Source of the DNA: Lucinisca nassula
Lineage: Eukaryota; Mollusca; Bivalvia; Lucinida; Lucinidae
Direction: 5' to 3'
Assembly (NCBI GenBank): GCA_963580285.1
Contig: CAUZLF010000753.1
Location: 62,001 to 126,000 of the forward strand
Length of the DNA: 64,000 nucleotides
Shown: in pieces, positions 23,864-37,009 of the stretch
Position numbering within the stretch: position 1 is the first letter of the stretch
How the letters are laid out: each line of letters begins with the position of its first letter
Translations under genes and position numbers: made by a program
The notes under the pieces: generated by a model
What the model was told of the DNA's origin: nothing
What the model saw: the letters and a program-made list of their open reading frames with translations, nothing else
Database searches by the model: none

Positions 23864-26800
23864 TGCACAAAACATGTAAAAAACAATGGTAGCTATTCAA
23901 AGGGCTGCAGCTAACTCATTATAACCCTTAGCCGCGATGTGGTCTAATGCAGTATGTGTAGACTGCCCTTTCTCCCGGCCACTGCGGCACGGATGATCAT
24001 TACCTTAAGAGAGTCTCCGCTACTACCGCCGCTTAGCCGCAGCGTGGTCTATTGTGGTATGTGTCCACTGTCTTGTCGCCGGGCCACAGCGGGACGGATG
24101 ATCATCACCTATAGAGAGTCTCCGTTACTCCCGCCGCTCAGCCGCGATGTGGTGTAATGCAGTATTTGTCCACTGCCCTCTCTCCGGGCCACTGCGGCAC
24201 GGATGGTCATCACCTTTAGAGAATCTCCGTTACTCCCGCCGCTTAGCCGCGGTGTGGTCTAATTCAGTTTGTGTCCACTGCCCTTTCTCCGGGCCACTGC
24301 GGCACGGATGGTCATCACCTATAGTGAGTCTTCGTTACTCCCGCTGCTGTGTGGTCTGTTTCAGAATGTGTCCACTGCCCTGTCGCCGGCCCACTGTGGC
24401 ACGGATGATCATGACCAATAACCCGCGCAAACTTGCGGTCTACTTGCTTTCTTCCGCCCGGCCAATGCGGGGATGCGCGGGTTTCCAAAGATTTGCGGCG
24501 CGGGTGAACTGTGTGTAAGGATGTCATTCTTTATCAACTGATAACTGAATAAAACATTTCTATTTAACGCAGGCAACTCTTTACATAGCCAAATCAAATC
24601 GGGAACCGGGAACTAGTTCCCGGTTCCCGGTTCCTTATTAAATCGGGAACCGGGAACCAGGAACTAGTTCCCGGTTCCCGATTTGCACAAAACATATAAA
24701 AAACAATGGTAGCTATTCAAAGGGCTGCAGCTAACTCAGTATAACCCTTAGCCGCGATGTGGTCTAATGCAGTATGTGTAGACTGCCCTTTCTCCCGGCC
24801 ACTGCGGCACGGATGATCATTACCTTAAGAGAGTCTCCGCTACTCCCGCCGCGTAGCCGCAGCGTGGTCTATTGTGGTATGTGTCCACTGTCATGACGCC
24901 GGGCCACAGCGGGACGGATGATCATCACCTATAGAGAGTCTCCGTTACTCCCGCCGCTCAGCCGCGATGTGGTGTAATGCAGAATTTGTCCACTGCCCTC
25001 TCTCCGGGCCACTGCGGCACGGATTTTCATCACCTTTAGAGAATCTCCGTTACTCCCGCCGCTTAGCCGCGGTGTGGTCTAATTCAGTTTGTGTCCACTG
25101 CCCTTTCTCCGGCCACTGCGGCACGGATGGTCATCACCTATAGTGAGTCTCCGTTACTCCCGCTGCTGTGTGGTCTGTTTCAGAATGTGTCCACTGCCCT
25201 GTCGCCGGCCCACTGTGGCACGGATGATCATGACCAATAACCCGCGCAAACTTGCGGTCTACTTGCGTTCTTCCGCCCGGCCAATGCGGGGATGCGCGGG
25301 TTTCAAAAGATTTGCGGCGCGGGTGAACTGTGTGTAAGGATGTCATTCTTTATCAACTGATAACTGAATAAAACATTTCTATCTAACGCAGGCAACTCTT
25401 TACATTGTCAAATCAAATCGGGAACCGGGAACTAGTTCCCGGTTCCCGGTTCCTTATTAAATCGGGAACCGGGAACCGGGAACTAGTTCCCGGTTCCCGA
25501 TTTGCACAAAACATATAAAAAACAATGGTAGCTATTCAAAGGGCTGCAGCTAACTCAGTATAAGCCTTAGCCGCGATGTGGTCTAATGCAGTATGTGTAG
25601 ACTGCCCTTTCTCCCGGCCACTGCGGCACGGATGATCATTACCTTAAGAGAGTCTCCGCTACTCCCGCCGCTTAGCCACAGCGTGGTCTATTGTGGTATG
25701 TGTCCACTGTCATGTCGCCGGGCCACAGCGGGACGGATGATCATCACCTATAGAGAGTCTCCGTTACTCCCGCCGCTCAGCCGCGATGTGGTGTAATGCA
25801 GTATTTGTCCACTGCCCTTTCTCCGGGCCACTGCGGCACGGATGGTCATCACCTTTAGAGAATCTCCGTTACTCCCGCCTCTTAGCCGCGGTGTGGTCTA
25901 ATTCAGTTTTTGTCCACTGCCCTTTCTCCGGGCCACTGCGGCACGGATGGTCATCACCTATAGTGAGTCTCCGTTACTCCCGCTGCTGTGTGGTCTGTTT
26001 CAGAATGTGTCCACTGCCCTGTCGCCGGCCCACTGTGGCACGGATGATCATGACCATTAACCCGCGCAAACTTGCGGTCTAGTTGCTTTCTTCCGCCCGG
26101 TCAATGCGGGGATGCGCGGGTTTCAAAAGATTTGCGGCGCGGGTGAACTGTGTGTAAGGATGTCATTCCTTATCAACTGATAACTGAATAAAACATTTCT
26201 ATCAAACGCAGGCAACTCTTTACATAGGCAAATCAAATCGGGAACCGGGAACTAGTTCCCTGTTCCCGGTTCCTTATTAAATCGGGAACCGGGAACTAGT
26301 TCCCGGTTCCCGATTTGCACAAAACATATAAAAAACAATGGTAGCTATTCAAAGGGCTGCAGCTAACTCAGTATAAGCCTTAGCCGCGATGTGGTCTTAT
26401 GCAGTATGTGTAGACTGCCCTTTCTCCCGGCCACTGCGGCACGGATGATCATTACCTTAAGAGAGTCTCCGCTACTCCCGCCGCTTAGCCGCAGCGTGGT
26501 CTATTGTGGTATGTGTCCACTGTCTTGTCGCCGGGCCACAGCGGGACGGATGATCATCACCTATAGAGAGTCTCCGTTACTCCCGCCGCTCAGCCGCGAT
26601 GTGGTGTAATGCAGTATTTGTCCACTGCCCTCGCTCCGGGCCACTGCGGCACGGATGGTCATCACCTTTAGAGAATCTCCGTTACTCCCGCCGCTTAGCC
26701 GCGGTGTGGTCTAATTCAGTTTGTGTCCACTGCCCTTACTCCGGGCCACTGCGGCACGGATGGTCATCACCTATAGTGAGTCTCCGTTACTCCCGCTGCT

Positions 26801-28892
26801 GTGTGGTCTGTTTCAGAATGTGTCCACTGCCCTGTCGCCGGCCCACTGTGGCACGGATGATCATGACCAATAACCCGCGCAAACTTGCGGTCTAGTTGCT
26901 TTCTTCCGCCCGGTCAATGCGGGGATGCGCGGGTTTCAAAAGATTTGCGGCGCGGGTGAACTGTGTGTAAGGATGTCATTCCTTATCAACTGATAACTTA
27001 ATAAAACATTTCTATCTAACGCAGGCAACTCTTTACATAGTCAAATCAAATCGGGAACCGGGAACTAGTTCCCGGTTCCCGATTTGCACAAAACCTATAA
27101 AAAGACAATAGCAGCTGTTCAAAGGGCTGCAGTTAACTAAGGATGACCCTTAGACGCGCTGTGGTCTAATGCAGTATGTGTCCACTGCCCATTCTCCGGG
27201 CCACTGCGGCACGGATGATCATTACCTTAAGAGAGTACCCTCCACTCCCGCCGCTTAGACGCAGCGTGGTCTCTTGTAGTATGTGTCCACTGTCTTGTCG
27301 CCGGGCCACAGCAGGAAGGATGATCATCACCTATATAGAGTCTCCGTTACTCCCGCCGCTAAGCCGCGATGTGGTGTAATGCAGTATTTGTCCACTGCCC
27401 TTTCTCCGGGCCTCTGCGGCACGGATGGTCATCACCTATAGAGAATTTCCGTTACTCACGCCGCTTACCCGCGGTGTGGTCTAATGCAGTTTGTGTCCAC
27501 TGCCCTTTCTCCGGGCCACTGCTACATTTAACAAGGTATCCCTTCGCCGTGATGTGGTGTATGCAGTATGTGTCCACCACCCTGTCGCCGGCCCACTGTG
27601 GCACGGATGATCATGACCTATTGCCCGCGCAAACTTGCGGTCTAGTTACTTTGTACCGCCCGCTCAATGAAAGGCTGCGCGGTTTATAAAAGATTTACGG
27701 CGCGGTTGAACTGTAAGGAAAGATAGCATTCCTTATCAATTGATAACTCAATAAAACATTTCTATCTAACGCAGCCAACTCTTCACATAGTAAAATCAAA
27801 TCAGGAACCGGGAACTAGTTCCAGGTTCCCGGTTCCTAATTAAATAAGGAACCGGGAACTAGTTCCTGGTTCCCGATTTGCACAAAACCTATAAAAAGAC
27901 AATAACAGTTATTCAAAAGGCTGCAGTTAACTAAGGATAACCCTTAGCCGCGATGTGGTCTAATGAAGTATGTGTCCACTGCCCTTTCTCCGGGCCACGG
28001 CGGCACGGATGGTCATCACCTATAGAGAATCTCCGTTACTCCCGCCGCTTAGCCGCGGTGTGGTCTTATGCAGTTTGTGTCCACTGCCTTTGTCCGGGCT
28101 ACTGCGGCACGGATGGTCATAACCTATAGAGAGTCTCCGTCACTCCCGCTGCGGTGTGGTCTGTTGCAGTATATGTCCACTGCCCTGTCGCCGGCCCACT
28201 GCGGCACGGATGATCATGACATATAACCCGCGCAAACTTGCGGTCTAATTACTTTGTTCCGCCCACTCAATGCGGGGCTGCGTGGGTTTTAAAAGATTTG
28301 CGGCGCGGGTGAACTGTGAGTAAGGATGTCATTCCTTATCAATTGATAACTGAATAAAACATTTATATCTAACGCAGGCAACTCTTAACATAGTCAAATC
28401 AAATCGGGAACCGGGAACTAGTTCCCGGTTCCCGGTTCCTTATTAAATCGGGAACCGGGTTCCCGATTTGCACAAAAACTATAAAAAGACAAAAGTAGCT
28501 ATTCAAAGGGCTGCAGTTAACTAAGAATAACACTTAGCCGCGATGTGGTCTAATGTGGACACAGTATGTGTCCACTGCCCATTCTCCGGGCCACTGCGGC
28601 ACGGATGATCATAACCTTAAGAGATCCTCCGCTACTCCCGCCGCTTAGCCGCAGCGTGGTCTATTGCAGTATGTGTCCACTGTCTTTTCGCCGGGCCGCA
28701 TCTGGACGGATGATCATCACCTATAGCAATTCTCCACTACTCCCGCAGCCAATCCGCAGTTTGGTCTAAAGGAGTACATGCCCATAGCCCTGTCGCCGGG
28801 CCACTGCGGGACGGATGGTCATCAACTCTAGAGAGTCTCCGTTACTTCCGCCGTTTAGCCGCTGTGTGGTCTAATGCAGTATGTGACAATAA

Positions 28893-29130
28893 ATACGGGA
28901 ATCGGGAACCGGGAACTGGAATCGGGAACCGGGAACTGGAATCGGGAACCGGGAACTGGAATGGGGAACCGGGAACAGGGAACTGTAATCGGGAACCGGG
29001 AACTGGAATCGGGAACCGCGAACTGTAACCGGGGACTGGAATCGGGAACCGGGAACTGGAATCGGGAACCGGGAACTGGAATCGGGAACCGGGAACTGGA
29101 ATCGGGAACCGGGAACCGGGAACCGGGAAC
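28893..29130. repeat. 20-bp minisatellite GGGAACCGGGAACTGGAATC
   Basis: About 12 copies of a 20-bp unit abut the right end of the satellite. The unit consists of the same GGGAACC module as the spacer palindromes, but in head-to-tail orientation. ORFs on both strands here (up to 140 codons on the minus strand) are low-complexity products of the repeat. Confidence 0.9.
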
Positions 29131-29194
29131 TAACTTTACGCTCATTGTTCTCTTTTGTATACCGGGGTAAGGAGTTTAGGAGAACAAAAGAGAA

Positions 29195-30130
29195 CAATAG
29201 GTTCATTCCGTTCGTCCGTCCGTTATTCCGTCCGTTCGTCCGTCCGTCCGTCACACTTTGTCGGAAACTTTGTCCGGAAGCGTTTCTCTGCAACTATTGC
29301 ATGGAATTGAATGAAACTTGAACTAAATTTTTATTATTATAATGTGGTGATGCACGCACAATTTTTTTTTAATTGACTTTTAACATCCAGAGTTATGGCC
29401 CCTTTAATCATTGAAAATTAGGACTTTCGTTGTCGCACTTTGTCCGGAACCGTATCTCAACAACTATTGTATGGAATTAAAAGAAAATTGAATTAAATAG
29501 TTATTATTATACTGTGATGATGCACATGCGAAACTTTTTCAGAATGACCTTTTACATCCAGACTTATGGCCCGTTAAATGATTAAAATTAAGGAATTCCG
29601 TCTGTCTTGAGCCATTTCTCAGTAACTATTGCATGGAATAAAATGAAACTTAAAGTAAATATGTATTATTAAACTGCGGAGATGCATGCACAGTTTTCGC
29701 TCATTTTTTCTGAATTGACCTTTTAAATCCAGAGTTATGGTCCCTTAAATGATTGAAATTGAGGAATTTCGTCTGTCTAGAGCCATTTCTCAGTAACTAT
29801 TACATGGAATTTAATGAAACTTAAAGTAAATATGTATTATTAAACTGCGGTGATGCATGCACAGTTTTCGCACATTTTTTCTGAATTGACCTTTTAAATC
29901 CAGAGTTATGGTCCCTTAAATGATTGAAATTGAGGAATTTCGTCTGTCTAGAGCCATTTCTCAGTAACTATTACATGGAATTTAATGAAACTTAAAGTAA
30001 ATATGTATTATTAAACTGCGGTGATGCATGCACAGTTTTCGCTCATTTTTTCCTGGATTGACCTTTTACATCCAGAGTTATGGCTCCTTAAATGATTGAA
30101 ATTGAGGAATTTGGCCCCTTAAATGATTGT
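29195..30130. repeat. 171-bp tandem repeat preceded by (TCCG)n
   Basis: A (gtccgtcc)-rich tract at 29210-29250 leads into a tandem array. The anchor 'cagttttcgc' occurs at 29691, 29862 and 30033, exactly 171 bases apart, with two more diverged units to the left. Not coding. Confidence 0.85.
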
Positions 30131-30539
30131 CATGTCTGTTTGTTTCATTCCATACATTAGTACATTATTGACAGTATATTTGGCTTGTAGGTCAAAGGTT
30201 GAGGTTTAGAAAGGTCAAGGTCACACTGTACTAAAATGACTAATTTTCTCAATAACTACTCAATGCTATGCCCTCAGCTATAAGTCACACCTTTGACAGA
30301 CAAGTTACTGATCTCTACTGATAATGAGGCCAGTAGATCGATGTACTGCCTCTCATCCAAAGACTAAATGTTCAGGGGGGGCCCTTCCTCATTACGTCTA
30401 GTTTGCTTCTTAGAACAATCCTTAATTTTAGCCAGATATATTTTATTGCAATTCTACACCAAAAACCATTTGGCGGGGGATATCAATTCAACGAATGTGC
30501 TTGCTTATTTTAGCTTTGCAAAAAAAGATTATCACAACT

Positions 30540-30970
30540 TTGATTGGCAAAATATCAAGGCTCTAGGTCTTAAGCTTTGGAAGAAGAAGACCTTTAAAGC
30601 TTTTCCCTATATAAGTCTATGTAAAATTTTGCACCCCTCGGGTTGGGCCCCTATTGACCAAAGGGGAATAATTTGAATAATTTTCATAGAGGACCATGAG
30701 ATGGTGCTACATGCCAAGTATCAATACTTAGGCCTTATGGTTTTTGGGAAGAAGATTTTTAAAGCTTTACCCTTTATAAGTCTATTTAAAATTTTGGTCC
30801 CCTCGGGTGGGGCCCCATTTCACCCCAGGGTCATAATAAGAACAATTTTCATAGAAGACCATTAGACGATGCCACATACCAAATATCAAGACTCTAGGCC
30901 TTATTGTATTGGAAAAGACGATTTTCCCTATGTAAGTCTATGTAAAACTAGACCTATCACAGTAGTGATT
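30540..30970. repeat. ~167-bp tandem repeat, about 3 copies
   Basis: 'tatcaa..ct.aggc.tta' anchors at about 30552, 30719 and 30886 show a ~167-bp period. A further partial unit occurs at about 32165-32265. The upstream part (30140-30540) contains no recognisable gene. Confidence 0.7.
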
Positions 30971-31019
30971 TATGCCCCCCCCCCCCCCTAGGGGGTGCAT
31001 TTTGCCAATAAGGAATGTA

Positions 31020-32070
31020 ATGTTTGTGAAAGTGATAAGACAAAGAAAGTCATTGCTGAAGGTTTGAATCAAACTGGTCATGTAATGAATGAGGTGTTTG
31101 TGTTACAATAACAAAGGGTCATAACTCTGGAAAGGAAAAAGCAAATACAAATTTCCTTCCCTCCTGCACAACTAAGCATCTACAGTACTCATTGCTGAAA
31201 GTTTGAATCAATTCCATCCAATAATGAATGTGGAGTTCAGGTCACAAAAGTATAAAAAGTGTATATAGCAAAAAGTAACAATTGCCATAACTCTGCAAAG
31301 GAAAAGGCAAATTTTCTTCCTTCCTGCAAAACTAGGCATCAATAGTGGTCATTGCTGAAAGTTTTAATCAATTCCATCCAATTATGAATGAGGAGTTCAG
31401 GTCACAAAAGTATTAAGAGTGTATATAGCAAAAGGAACAAAGGACCATAACTCTGCAAAGAAAAAAGCAAATCCAATTTTTTTCCCTCCTACACAACTAG
31501 GCATCTTTTGTAGTCATTGCTGAAAGTTTGAATCAATTCCATCCGATAATGAATGAGGAGTTCGGGTCACAAAATTTCCATATAGTGTATATAGCAAAAA
31601 GTAACAAAGGGCCATAACTCTGGAAAGGAAAAAGCAAATCCATTTTTTTCCCTCCTGCACAACTACGCATCTATAGAAGTCATTGCTGAAAGTTTGAGTA
31701 AATTCCATCCATTGAATGAGGAGTTCAGGTCACACAATTTCCATATGTTGTATATAGCAAAAAATAACAAAGGGCCATAACTCTGCAAAGGAAAAAACAA
31801 ATCCATTTTTTCCCTCTTGCACAACTTTGCATCTATAGTAGTCATTGCTGAAAGTTTGAATCAATTCCATCCGATAATGAATGAGGAGTTCGGGTCACAA
31901 AATTTCCATATAGTGTATATAGCAAAAAGTAACAAAGGGCCATAACTCTGGAAAGGAAAAAGCAAATCCATTTTTTTTCCCTCCTGCACAACTACGCATC
32001 TATAGAAGTCATTGCTGAAAGTTTGAGTAAATTCCATCCGATAATGAATGAGGAGTTCAGGTCACAAGAA
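31020..32070. repeat. ~165-bp tandem repeat, 7 copies
   Basis: 'cattgctgaaag' recurs at 31051, 31190, 31350, 31515, 31681, 31843 and 32010. Each unit contains 'ggccataactctg.aaagg' and 'ctcctgcacaacta'. It ends in a (GGAC)n tract at 32085-32115, opposite in strand to the GTCC tract at 29210, so the 29.2-32.1 kb block is bracketed by complementary tetranucleotide tracts. Confidence 0.85.
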
Positions 32071-32438
32071 AGTGTGACAGACAGATGGACAGAAGGACGG
32101 ACGGACGGACAGATGGACAAAGCGTTTCCAATATGGCCCCCCAACCCTAGGTTGAGGGGGGCATAAAATGGACCCCCCCCCGAGGGGCCCATTTCACCCC
32201 AAGGGCATAATTAGAAAAAAACATACAGGACCATCAGATGATGCCACATACAAAATATCAAGGGCACCGTCTTTTTAGGGGCGCTGTAGTTACTAAGTTT
32301 ATTTGGTCGCAAATTGCATTGTGCGGCGGTTAAATCCGGCTTTTGATTTAGTCTAGATATATCGACCTTGAAATTCCAAACCTGTTCATATTATGACATT
32401 TTATAAACGTTTGAACAACAAAAAATATCAGATCTATA

Positions 32439-33053
32439 ACAAGAGCTGTCACTAGACAGCACGCTCGACTATTCTTAGGGCTTGATAGTAAATGCAAACA
32501 TTTAAGTCTAATCAGCATTAAGTACTTTTAAACAAGACTCTAAGAACAATTAAACATCTACATGTATATTAATTATAGAATAATGATGTTGCATTTAAAA
32601 CCAAGTCCATATAGGGAGGTTATTCAGTCAAACACGCATAATACTAATGCAAAGTTTCAAGTGACTAGGTTAGGTGTTAGTTAACTTTAACCAGGATTTT
32701 CTTAAGTCAAAAAAGGGAAAATAATTCATGTAAATGTAAATCAGAGTTCTGGTTCTTCAGAGTTCTGGTTCTTAATCAGTGACCTAACACAGTGACCCAC
32801 AATGTACATGCAAAGTTTCAAGTGAATATCTTTGATAGTGTTCAAGGTATTCGAAGGTATACTTGCACACAAAACCTTAACCAGGTTTTTCTAAGTCGAA
32901 AAAGTGGGAAATAATTCATGTAAATGCAAATTGGAGTTATGGTTCTTAATCAGTGACCTCATGTGATGAACAACGCCAACGCCAACACCAACGCCAACGC
33001 TGACGCCGGGATGACTAGGATAGCCCCACTATTCTTCGAATAGTCGAGCTAAA
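32439..33053. repeat. Dispersed repeat with short terminal inverted motif
   Basis: The element begins 'acaagagctgtcactagaca' followed by 'gctcgactattc' and ends '..gaatagtcgagctaaaa', so GCTCGACTATTC is inverted at the ends. It contains two similar halves ('gtgacct', 'gcaaagtttcaagtga', 'aaccaggtttt'). No transposase is seen. It resembles dispersed repeats I associate with bivalve genomes. Confidence 0.6.
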
Positions 33054-33059
33054 ACGGTT

Positions 33060-34580
33060 CGAACAGTGAAGACAGATTAATTAGGCTACCCTTTAGTTTA
33101 ACAGGCTGTACTCTTGGTTTATCATTGTTTTGGGACTTTTGTGTTGCTCAGACAGGGAATCTATTCCAGATGAAGTACAGTTTGCAAAGAGGTGGACCGT
33201 ACATCTGTAGTATATTAGTAGGCTGGGTGTACTCTTATCTGCAGAATTTTAGAGATAGAGTACAGTGGCACAGAGTTCAAACTGGCTGCACCATGGGCCT
33301 ACTGAAAACAACCAATAGTTCTGGTTTAGTTTTCATGCACAAAACATTTTTTTTTATTTATTATCATCAATATAAAATTCAAATTCCATTGCTAACATGC
33401 CTATAAAATGAAGTGTTTGAATTATCATTTCTGGCAGAAAATAAGATTCCTGATTTCTGGCGTGGTTAGAATCGATAAACAAACGTTTTCCTGAACATTA
33501 TCTTGATTCAAGTACAGGTAGCCGTTTGGATGCGAATAGTAATAACAACTCGTGTCTGTACTTTAGTTAACGATTATGTACAAGACCAAGTTTATCATTT
33601 CTTAATGAAAATGGATCTTAAATCAAAATTTATTTTTTGATGCAAATGTTTTACATCTGTGAAATTAAAACATGTTACTCAAAGCGTTTAGGTGGTCGGC
33701 TTGATGTCGCGTGTAGCGCTGAAACCAACGCTGAATGTCAAAAAGCCGTCTGGCACTGCATGTCGCATCTCTGAGGCTAAATGTTCTAAAATGTACTTCA
33801 GCTACAGGTTGCAATTCGAACGATAAATGTCGAAGCCTTTATCAGCAGAGATTAAAAATCCATTCGATCCTGGCTAACATTAGCGTAACACGTAAGCAAC
33901 ACAAATAGGACAGTACTAAGTACTACGAAAGAGTTCTTTTAAGGCATTTCAACATTTAGCAGTACATTTTTACAACATTTATCGGCAGTAGAGGTTTGCA
34001 ATAGTAAGCCTAAGATATGACACGTCCGGTAGTTTTTCGACATTTAGCAATGCAAGTCACCTGTGAAGGCTATAAAATTGAAACCTATTATGCGTGCTAT
34101 TATCTCGAAAATGAACTTTTTAATTCTTACCATAGGCCTGTATCCTCAATGTAACACCATTCAGTTTTACGTATAGGGCTTTGGCGTGTGCTTGTTCTTC
34201 AACTTTGTGATACTTGCATATATTCGTGGCTGTTATAAAGAAGAAAAAAAGTCAATACAATGTAAAAGCCTTCATTTAACGGTCTTTGTCAATTTATGCA
34301 ACTAAAAGTTCCTACAAAAAAGTATCAGTCTCGTATAAGTAACATTCGGCTAACAACTTTCTCACTACCTTCTCCATGCATCACAACGTCTAACTTCCAA
34401 CTTCATCGCTTCTTATTTCCAGGTCCTGGGCATCGACTAGTGACCACAGACCACATCACGTCTGATTTCTAAAGTCCGTCCATCTTAACTACAAGTATAG
34501 GCCTTCATCACTTCTCACTTCAATCTACATCATTTCTTTATTTCAACATCCTCAACTAATAATTCAAACTTCAACACTAA
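33060..34580. other. No recognisable feature
   Basis: I see no gene, convincing repeat or RNA here. The longest ORF (33125-33406, plus) has no recognised domain. The last ~200 bases before 34580 are rich in loose 'aacttc' repeats that have an inverted counterpart just right of the neighbouring element. Confidence 0.5.
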
Positions 34581-34584
34581 TAGG

Positions 34585-35049
34585 CCGGCGGCCAGTAGGG
34601 GTCCCCACGCATCCCCCCAAAAAGTTTTTTCATGGGTATCAAAATGTTCCTTGGGGCTTATTGTTTGAGAAAAAAAATTTCCTCAAGAAAAAACTCATTC
34701 CCACTATATATAGCCTTAACGTTTCCATGGCAACCCATTGTATATCTAAAAAATAGTGGGTATAGCAATAAATGCAGCCATATCTTACTCATTTTTTATG
34801 ATAAATAAAAAAAACTTGGTACCAAAATGGAGGGGAAGCATTGTCCTTTACATTGATATATTGATATGCTAATTTGCTCATGATTATTTTCATTTCCAAA
34901 GACAGATGCAATGCATAAACTATTAACATTGTAGACATGTGATTCAAAAAGATCTTATTTGGAGTAAGATGAGTCAAAAATTGTAATTGTTTGCTCCTGG
35001 CGTATGGGTACCTGAGCAAAACTTCCATTTGTGGTTTCCATGCCAACCA
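34585..35049. repeat. Left terminal inverted repeat
   Basis: Pairs with 37010-37532. A 99-codon minus-strand ORF overlaps this arm, but its counterpart in the right arm is disrupted, so it is not supported as a gene. Confidence 0.85.
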
Positions 35050-35339
35050 TAACAAGACATGTATCTGTATTATATGGAATACTGACATAAAATCAGGCTT
35101 ATCTTGACAAGTTTAAGACATAAATGAATAAATCTGATATCGAAATGGAGAGAAGACAATGTTTGGCATTTAGATATATTGATATGCTAAATTGCTCATT
35201 TGCATAAGATGCATATTCATGTAATCATACTATTAGTTATCAATCCCTTTAATGCTGAATTAGGTGCAGATATTAAACGTCTGTTAGACAATTTTCCAGT
35301 TTTTCAAAGTATAGCAATAAAGTCTTATGGCATTATAGC

Positions 35340-36170
35340 CATAAGACAAGGAAGGTGTAAAGAGGGACTCAATAGCGGTTATAGGCATACAGCAAGGTAT
35401 GGAGATGGACTCAAGAGGGGTTAAAGCATGAAACAAGGTGTGTGGAGGGACTCAAGAGGGGTAATAGCCATAAGACAAGGTGTGGAGAGAGACTCAATAG
35501 GTGTTATAGACATAGAACAGGGTATAGCCATTCTAGGCATCAGGCAAGGTATGGAAAGGGACTTCAGAAGGGTTATAGGCATACATATGGTAAGGGGAGG
35601 GACTCCAGGGGGTATAAACATGAAACATGGTAAGGGACGGACACCCGAAGGGTAATAAGCATGAAAAATGTGTAGTGGGACGCAAGAGGGATTTAATATA
35701 GGCATAAACATGTTAAGTGAAGGGGGTCGAGAAGGGTTATAGATATGAAGCATGATTAGGGGAGGGACTCCAGAGTGGTTATAAGCCTGATACATGGTAA
35801 GGGGAGGGATTCCAGAGCGGTTTCAGGCATGAAACATGGTTTTATAGGGACTCAAGAGGGGTTCTAGGCATATGGCAAGGTGTGGAGAGGGACAAAAGAG
35901 GGGTTATAGGAATGAAACATGGTATGGTAAAGTGAGCGACTCCATGGGGGTTATAAGCATGAAATATGTTTATGGAAGGGACTCAAGAGGGTAAATTAAC
36001 ATAGAACATGGTAAGGGGACGGTCACAAGAGTGGTTATGATCATGAAGCAAGGTGTATAGAGAGACTCAAAAAATGGTTATACGGTCAAGATGAGGTGTG
36101 GAGTGGGACTCCAGAGGGGTTATTATATGGGCATAAAACATGGTAAGGGGGCGGACTAATGAATGGTTCC
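35340..36170. repeat. ~42-bp minisatellite inside the long-TIR element
   Basis: Around 20 diverged units share 'gggactcaagaggggttata' and 'catgaaacatggtaa'. The unit length is a multiple of three, which explains the repetitive ORFs on both strands. Confidence 0.8.
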
Positions 36171-37009
36171 TTTTAGGAATAAGTCTTAATAGATATGGGA
36201 CTACAACGCAGGATCAGATCTACTTTCTGCACAGAAGATAATCCTTACAGAGACATGCTCAATGGTGATCTAAGGCCAACTGTAAATCAAAATGGCGTCC
36301 AGAAGCCATCTTAAAAATGATGGCTATATGGGATACTAGTATTTTACCAACTGGAACTGTTGACTACATTATAATAACACCCGATTTGATATCTGTTTCG
36401 AACAAAACACTTGCAAAGACACATCATGTTGGAGTCTATCATAAAGCTGCTATTGTTTTGTTGGCGACCATCTTAAACATGGCAGCCATTTTGGATATGA
36501 CCTTAACAGGGCATTGTAAGTGAATTGCTGAAATGCTATCAGAATTGGATTCTACACCCATTGAAACCACTAAAAAAACAGGTTTTATACTATTCTGTGA
36601 CAATCAGCGGCAAAATATTTTTTTCAAGCTGTTATCTGGCGGCCATATTGAAAAATGGCGGCCATCTTGAAACACCCAAAGATGACAGAGTGGCATCAGT
36701 TGGATTCAAGTAATACTAGTCCTAAAGATAAATAATCAGCAAAAAACATTCCATAGACTCCAAATCTAGGTCCGGGTTGCCTTCTGCCGGACTACATGAT
36801 TGTGTATTTGATTATCTAAAATTTGTGACATTCTCATGAATATTCATTACTAGGCAAATGAATAAATACAAATAAAATAGATAAAAACAAACAGAATATA
36901 ATACCTTTCCTCTATTTTTATACGTGGTTTATTGAGACAAAGTTAGAGATAAGTACGACACGATAAATTTAATTTCTATTCACAGTATTGTATAGAAGTA
37001 TGCATGCGA

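Larger units (their letters stand above)
20033..27165. repeat. Homogenised ~820-bp higher-order repeat
   Basis: Spacer starts at about 21210, 22013, 22781, 23601, 24421, 25240, 26060 and 26873 are mostly 803-820 bases apart. Each unit is one ~300-bp spacer plus five monomers in fixed order, told apart by 'gtatgtgtagactg', 'gtggtatgtgtccactg', 'gcagtatttgtccactg', 'ttcagtttgtgtccactg' and 'ttcagaatgtgtccactg'. Successive units differ by only a few bases plus length changes in the GGGAACC palindrome. Confidence 0.92.
5285..28880. repeat. Large satellite array of ~104-bp monomers with ~300-bp spacers
   Basis: About 23.6 kb is made of diverged ~104-bp monomers recognised by 'gcagtatgtgtccactg', 'gccactgcggcacggatg', 'atcatcacctatag', 'gagtctccgttactcccgcc' and 'gcttagccgcggtgtggt'. 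Anchors at 5491, 5701, 5805, 5911 and 6014 give the 104-base period. Monomer blocks are interrupted more than 20 times by a ~300-bp spacer starting 'acccgcgcaaacttgcgg'. Monomer length is not a multiple of three and units contain stops in all frames, so the many ORFs are not genes. Confidence 0.95.

Noticed and set aside
5911..28769. Many similar ORFs of 60-160 codons in the satellite (for example recurring ~67-codon and ~98-codon ORFs)
   Set aside because: They recur with the 104-bp and 820-bp repeat periods, shift frame between monomers, contain stops in each unit and overlap ORFs in other frames. They have no domain and no start context beyond chance.
28855..29293. Pro/Arg/Phe-rich ORFs of 96-140 codons on the minus strand and a 98-codon plus-strand ORF
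   Set aside because: Direct translation of the 20-bp GGGAACC minisatellite in several frames on both strands.
29691..30043. 171-bp period as alpha-satellite-like
   Set aside because: Only the length coincides; the sequence is A+T-rich with no resemblance and few copies.
34789..35088. 99-codon minus-strand ORF in the left TIR of the long-TIR element
   Set aside because: Its equivalent in the right TIR is broken by indels, so the frame is not under selection.
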